From the NCBI GenBank assembly GCA_027339635.1, contig DAHWNZ010000009.1:1-64000 (forward strand): a DNA stretch of 64,000 bases, read 5' to 3'. Below the pieces are notes generated by a model, which saw nothing but the letters and a program-made list of their open reading frames with translations, searched no databases and was not told where the DNA came from. The stretch comes from AG-12 sp027339635 (GTDB taxonomy: Bacteria > Chloroflexota > Dormibacteria > Aeolococcales > Bog-877). The position numbers and the translations under genes are program-made. Below, piece by piece: positions 60,797-64,000 of this stretch (the stretch's first letter is position 1; the number at the start of each line of letters is the position of its first letter).

Positions 60797-62065
60797 TCAT
60801 CGGCGGATTATCCCGCTCACCCGCTGCACCATCTCCTCCCATGTGGGGCCCGGCGGAGGTGGTGCCTCGATCTCAGCCGCGGCCTGGTAGGCGAGGCCCA
60901 TTGGGGTCACATCGGCGGCCGAGGTGAGCAGGCCCGTCGTGTCATGGACAGCCGAGAGGTTCTCCGGCGCCATCAGGAGGAAGCGGGGCGCCTGCAGAAA
61001 CGGCAGATAGTCCGTCCAGCGCAGCACAGCCAGCTGCTCCAGAATCTCGGGCAACAGGGCCGCTCCCCCACAGAGCCAGACGTGGGCAGGCAACGGCGCC
61101 CCCAGGGCCAGCTCGTGGAGCACCAGGGCCACCCCCTGGGCCAAAACCTCGGCCGACTCCCCCATGGCCCGGCGCACCCTGGCCTGCTCGTCGCCCCCCA
61201 AAAGCCCGCCGGAGTGCCGCAACTTCAAGCTCTCCGCCAGTGGCAGGGAGAGGTCCAGATCGTGGGCGAGCTTGCGGGTGAAGGCCCTCCCCCCGAGCTC
61301 GAACATCCGAGCAGACTCCAAAACCCCGTTTCTCACCAGCGTCACGGTGGTCGTCCGGGCCCCGATGTCGATGAAGATCGCCCCCTGCTCCAGAACCTCC
61401 GGGGTGGACGCGAGTCGGGCCACGGCGTAGGGCTCCGCGACCGTCTCCAGAAGCTCAAGGTCAAGCGCCTGGGCTATCTCCTCGACCGCCGCTATGTGGT
61501 CCTCGGTGGTGAAGGTGTTGAAGACCACCAGCTCCAGCTTCTGACCCTGATAGCGCAGTGGATCCAGGACCGGCTGCCCGTCGACCCGGGCCGACGTGAT
61601 CGAGGAGTGGACCAGCTTAAGCTGCTCGCCGCGGTAGGTGGCCTCCTCCTGCAGCCGGGCCTGGGCGTCCCTCAGTGCCCGACGCTGGATGGATTCGACC
61701 TGCTCGTCCAGTTCCCGCTGGGAGATCCGTTCCCGGGCCCGGCCCCTGACCTTGGCTCCGTTCGTGCTGACCACCCGGACCCTGGTCCCCCCGATGCCGA
61801 TCACGAGCCTGGTGGGAATGACCTCGGCCATGTCCTCGGCAGCCTCCAGCGCGGTGTGGCAGCCCTCCACCACCGTCTCCAGGTCGGGCGGGGTGGCGGG
61901 GTCCAGATTCCCAGGGCCCTGCTCGGCGCGCCCCACCCCGAGGACGATGGCCTCACCTGCCTCCTTCTTCACCACCAGCGCCTTGATCACCTGGGTGCCG
62001 ATGTCCAGGGCGGTGACGTGGAAGCGAGGCTGCCGACGTGCGGTCTCCGGCTGCGATGACGCCAT
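60797..62065 (-). CDS. FtsA/PilM-like actin-fold ATPase
   Basis: The 422-residue protein has the ASKHA ATPase motifs: TALDIGTQVIKALVV (phosphate 1), the SHS2-type insert (about 85-165), FIDIGARTTTVTLV (phosphate 2) and CGGAALLPEI (adenosine). FtsA tethers FtsZ; PilM anchors type IV pilus proteins. No ftsZ or pil genes are next to it, and the partner gene encodes a baseplate-J-like membrane protein. A C-terminal amphipathic stretch (EEMVQRVSGIIRR) could bind the membrane as in FtsA. Confidence 0.85.
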   Translation of the reverse strand: MASSQPETARRQPRFHVTALDIGTQVIKALVVKKEAGEAIVLGVGRAEQGPGNLDPATPPDLETVVEGCHTALEAAEDMAEVIPTRLVIGIGGTRVRVVSTNGAKVRGRARERISQRELDEQVESIQRRALRDAQARLQEEATYRGEQLKLVHSSITSARVDGQPVLDPLRYQGQKLELVVFNTFTTEDHIAAVEEIAQALDLELLETVAEPYAVARLASTPEVLEQGAIFIDIGARTTTVTLVRNGVLESARMFELGGRAFTRKLAHDLDLSLPLAESLKLRHSGGLLGGDEQARVRRAMGESAEVLAQGVALVLHELALGAPLPAHVWLCGGAALLPEILEQLAVLRWTDYLPFLQAPRFLLMAPENLSAVHDTTGLLTSAADVTPMGLAYQAAAEIEAPPPPGPTWEEMVQRVSGIIRR

Positions 62066-62066
62066 C

Positions 62067-64000
62067 TCAAGCTTCCTCCAGCGCGGATCCCAGGACTCTT
62101 CGCACGGCTTCCAGCGCGGCCTCGTGCCCAGCCTCGGGGATCACTCCCTGACCGAGTTCCTGATTGCCACCGCCCTGGCCGCCCAGCCCCCGGCAGACCG
62201 CCTGCGCCATGGTACCGGCGTTCAGGCCCTTGGCAATCAGCGCCTCTGAGATTCTAATCATCAGATGACCACCGGCCAAGAGCATCGCGGCTCCGTCCTC
62301 CACCGAGGCCAGCAGGTGGTCGGCCTGACGGCGGCGTTCCTTCTGCTCGAGATCGAGGGGGGTGTCGCCGACCGCCAGCCGCACCCCTTTGGGCATCGTA
62401 AGGATGGTTGACTCCGGGCCGGAAGGCGCCTGGCGCGCCTGGCGAAGCTCCTGCTCCAGCTCGCGTGCGCGCGCCTGCAGCGCCCTGACCCGGTCGGGTA
62501 CCTCGGGTGCCGGAGCCCGCAGAATCCCCGAGACCTCTCCCAGGAGCTCGCGCTGGCGCTGCCAGTGGTGCTCCGCCGCCACCCCGGCCAGCAGCTCGAT
62601 CCGGCGCAGTCCCTGACCCACACTTCGAGAACCGGTGAGCACCACGGCCCCCAGCTGACCGGTGGTATCCACATGGGTGCCCCCACAGAGCTCCCTGGAG
62701 AAGTCACCGAAGCTGACCACCCTGACCAGCTGCTGATAAGCCTCGTCGGGAAGGGCAATGGCCCCAGAGGCGCGCGCCTCCTCAACGCTCAGCAGCTCCA
62801 CTCGCCGGTGGAGGTCGCGGCGCACCTGCTCATTCACCCGCTGCTCGATGAGTACCAGTTCCTCGCTCGAGACGGGCGCTGGCCAGCTGAAGTCGAAGGT
62901 GGCATGTTCGGGACCCACCAGCGAGCCGCGCTGCACCACCGCCGGCCCCAGGGCGTCGCGCAGAGCCTGGTTGAGAAGGTGGGTTGCCGAGTGGTGCCGG
63001 GCACATCCTGCGCGCCTCGCCGGATCCACCTTGGCCGTGACCCTGGTCCCGACGCTCAGCGCCCCCTGCTCGACACGGCAGCGCTGGAGGGCGGGGCCCC
63101 CAGGGGTCGGCTGGGAGTCGAGGACCAGGGCGCGTCCTCCCTCCCAGCTGAGGTAGCCCTGGTCGCCCACCTGCCCTCCTCCCTCCGGGTAGAAGGGGTT
63201 CTCCGCCAGGACCACCTCCACCTCGGCGGTGGGCTCGGCCACCCGCCCCGTCTCACCGCCCGCGATGACGGCTGTGACGACCGTCTCGACCTCGGTCACC
63301 TCGTAGCCCACAAAGGAGTTTGGGGGCAGTTCCAGATGGGCCACGGGCGCACCGCTGGAAGCCCTGCTGGAACGGCCCCGCAACCGCTGCGCCTCGAGCA
63401 GTTGCTGAAACCTCCGCGTGTCGACCTCCACATCGCGGGAGAGCGCCAGGTCCAGAGTCAGCTCCAGCGGGAAGCCGAAGGTGTCGTGAAGCAGGAACGC
63501 ATCCTCGCCCGAGATCCCCCGGCCCCCCGAAGCCAGCATCTCCTCGAAGCGGCCCAGGCCACGGGCCAGCACCTCTGAGAAGCGCTCCTGCTCCTGCTCC
63601 AGAGCGGTCTCTATCGGCGCCATCAGCTCGATGAGGTTGGGATACTGCCGCCCCAGAATCTGGGCCACAACCGCCGCACCAGGCACCAGGCCGCCCTCCA
63701 CCCTTAGGCTCTGGGCGCTCACCATAGCCCTTCTCAGAATGCGCCTCAGCACATATCCCCGCCCCTCGTTGGAGGGCAGCACTCCGTCGGCGATCAACAG
63801 GCAGGCGCCCCGCGTGTGATCCGCCAGGATGCGCAGATGGCGCAGGCGCTGGAATCCCTCGACCCGACCTCTGGCCCGGGAGTCGAAGTCGGCCAGGATG
63901 GGGTGGAAGAGGTCGGTGTCGAAGATGGAACGCTTGTCCTGCAGCACCATGGCCATCCGCTCCAGCCCCATCCCGGTGTCGACACCGGTCTGCCGCAGGG
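62067..64000 (-). CDS. alaS: Alanyl-tRNA synthetase, N-terminal part beyond the window
   Basis: The 644 visible residues cover the end of the class II aminoacylation domain (VDTGMGLERMAMVLQ), the helical tRNA domain, the editing domain with HHSATHLLNQAL and CGGTHVDTTGQLG, and the C-terminal DHHA1 domain with GLGGQGGGNQELGQG. The start and catalytic motifs 1 and 2 lie beyond 64000. It is upstream of the FtsA-like gene after two bases. Confidence 0.97.
   Translation of the reverse strand, partial: LRQTGVDTGMGLERMAMVLQDKRSIFDTDLFHPILADFDSRARGRVEGFQRLRHLRILADHTRGACLLIADGVLPSNEGRGYVLRRILRRAMVSAQSLRVEGGLVPGAAVVAQILGRQYPNLIELMAPIETALEQEQERFSEVLARGLGRFEEMLASGGRGISGEDAFLLHDTFGFPLELTLDLALSRDVEVDTRRFQQLLEAQRLRGRSSRASSGAPVAHLELPPNSFVGYEVTEVETVVTAVIAGGETGRVAEPTAEVEVVLAENPFYPEGGGQVGDQGYLSWEGGRALVLDSQPTPGGPALQRCRVEQGALSVGTRVTAKVDPARRAGCARHHSATHLLNQALRDALGPAVVQRGSLVGPEHATFDFSWPAPVSSEELVLIEQRVNEQVRRDLHRRVELLSVEEARASGAIALPDEAYQQLVRVVSFGDFSRELCGGTHVDTTGQLGAVVLTGSRSVGQGLRRIELLAGVAAEHHWQRQRELLGEVSGILRAPAPEVPDRVRALQARARELEQELRQARQAPSGPESTILTMPKGVRLAVGDTPLDLEQKERRRQADHLLASVEDGAAMLLAGGHLMIRISEALIAKGLNAGTMAQAVCRGLGGQGGGNQELGQGVIPEAGHEAALEAVRRVLGSALEEA

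Noticed and set aside
1..64000. Mobile elements, CRISPR arrays or phage genes
   Set aside because: No transposase, integrase, terminal repeats or spaced direct repeats were seen. The baseplate-J-like protein lacks any phage neighbours and is paired with an FtsA-like gene, so it is not prophage evidence.

Overview
The window is 64 kb of dense, GC-rich bacterial chromosome. It holds about 53 protein genes, three tRNA genes, and few gaps longer than 300 bases. There is no rRNA gene, so the taxonomy is inference. The high GC, leaderless-type promoters, a PspA-PspAA fusion beside PspAB and HtpX, a threonyl-tRNA synthetase without a TGS domain and fused SecDF point to a Terrabacteria lineage such as Chloroflexota or Dormibacterota. 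I see no phage, transposon, CRISPR array or plasmid feature.

Layout. (1) 1-4805: tRNA-Thr and tRNA-Tyr, csaA, then an envelope-stress island: a PspA-PspAA fusion, PspAB, HtpX, a second PspA and a small membrane protein. (2) 4834-11871, minus strand: rimP-nusA-ylxR-infB-rbfA-nrnA-truB-ribF, the classic transcription/translation operon. (3) 11970-21065, minus: secDF, tgt, queA, ruvB, ruvA, ruvC, yebC and tyrS. (4) 21114-29300: a sulfur-oxidation island. A GntR regulator, an FeS-NrfD fusion and a large molybdopterin oxidoreductase lie on the minus strand. A persulfide-dioxygenase/rhodanese fusion and a type II sulfide:quinone oxidoreductase diverge from them on the plus strand. A 10-base motif is shared by both promoter regions. 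(5) 29301-29806: a structured non-coding interval with its own promoter and a possible 14-residue leader peptide. (6) 29807-36751, minus: mpg, pheT, pheS, rplT, rpmI, infC, thrS, then tRNA-Val on the plus strand. (7) 37571-39448: two small zinc-finger proteins and an MFS transporter. (8) 39462-55125, minus: rsmA, tatD, rsmI, a split glutamine-dependent NAD synthetase, an exonuclease-DinG helicase, cmk, rluB, scpB, scpA, recN, nadK, a PAP2-like protein, xseB, xseA, nusB, an Asp23 protein and efp. (9) 55382-64000: an HD-GYP protein, prepilin peptidase, mltG, ruvX, a baseplate-J-like membrane protein, an FtsA-like ATPase and alaS, which runs off the window.

The most striking observations are these. 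Both infB and infC appear to start at AUA, each with a strong Shine-Dalgarno sequence and conserved N-terminal residues upstream of any AUG, GUG or UUG. The sulfur island encodes a plausible cytoplasmic route from sulfide through persulfide and sulfite to sulfate, with a shared operator candidate. The stress island joins PspA and PspAA in one protein. ruvX lacks a normal start, probably because of a one-base deletion. An orphan promoter-leader-hairpin unit follows the sulfide:quinone oxidoreductase gene.
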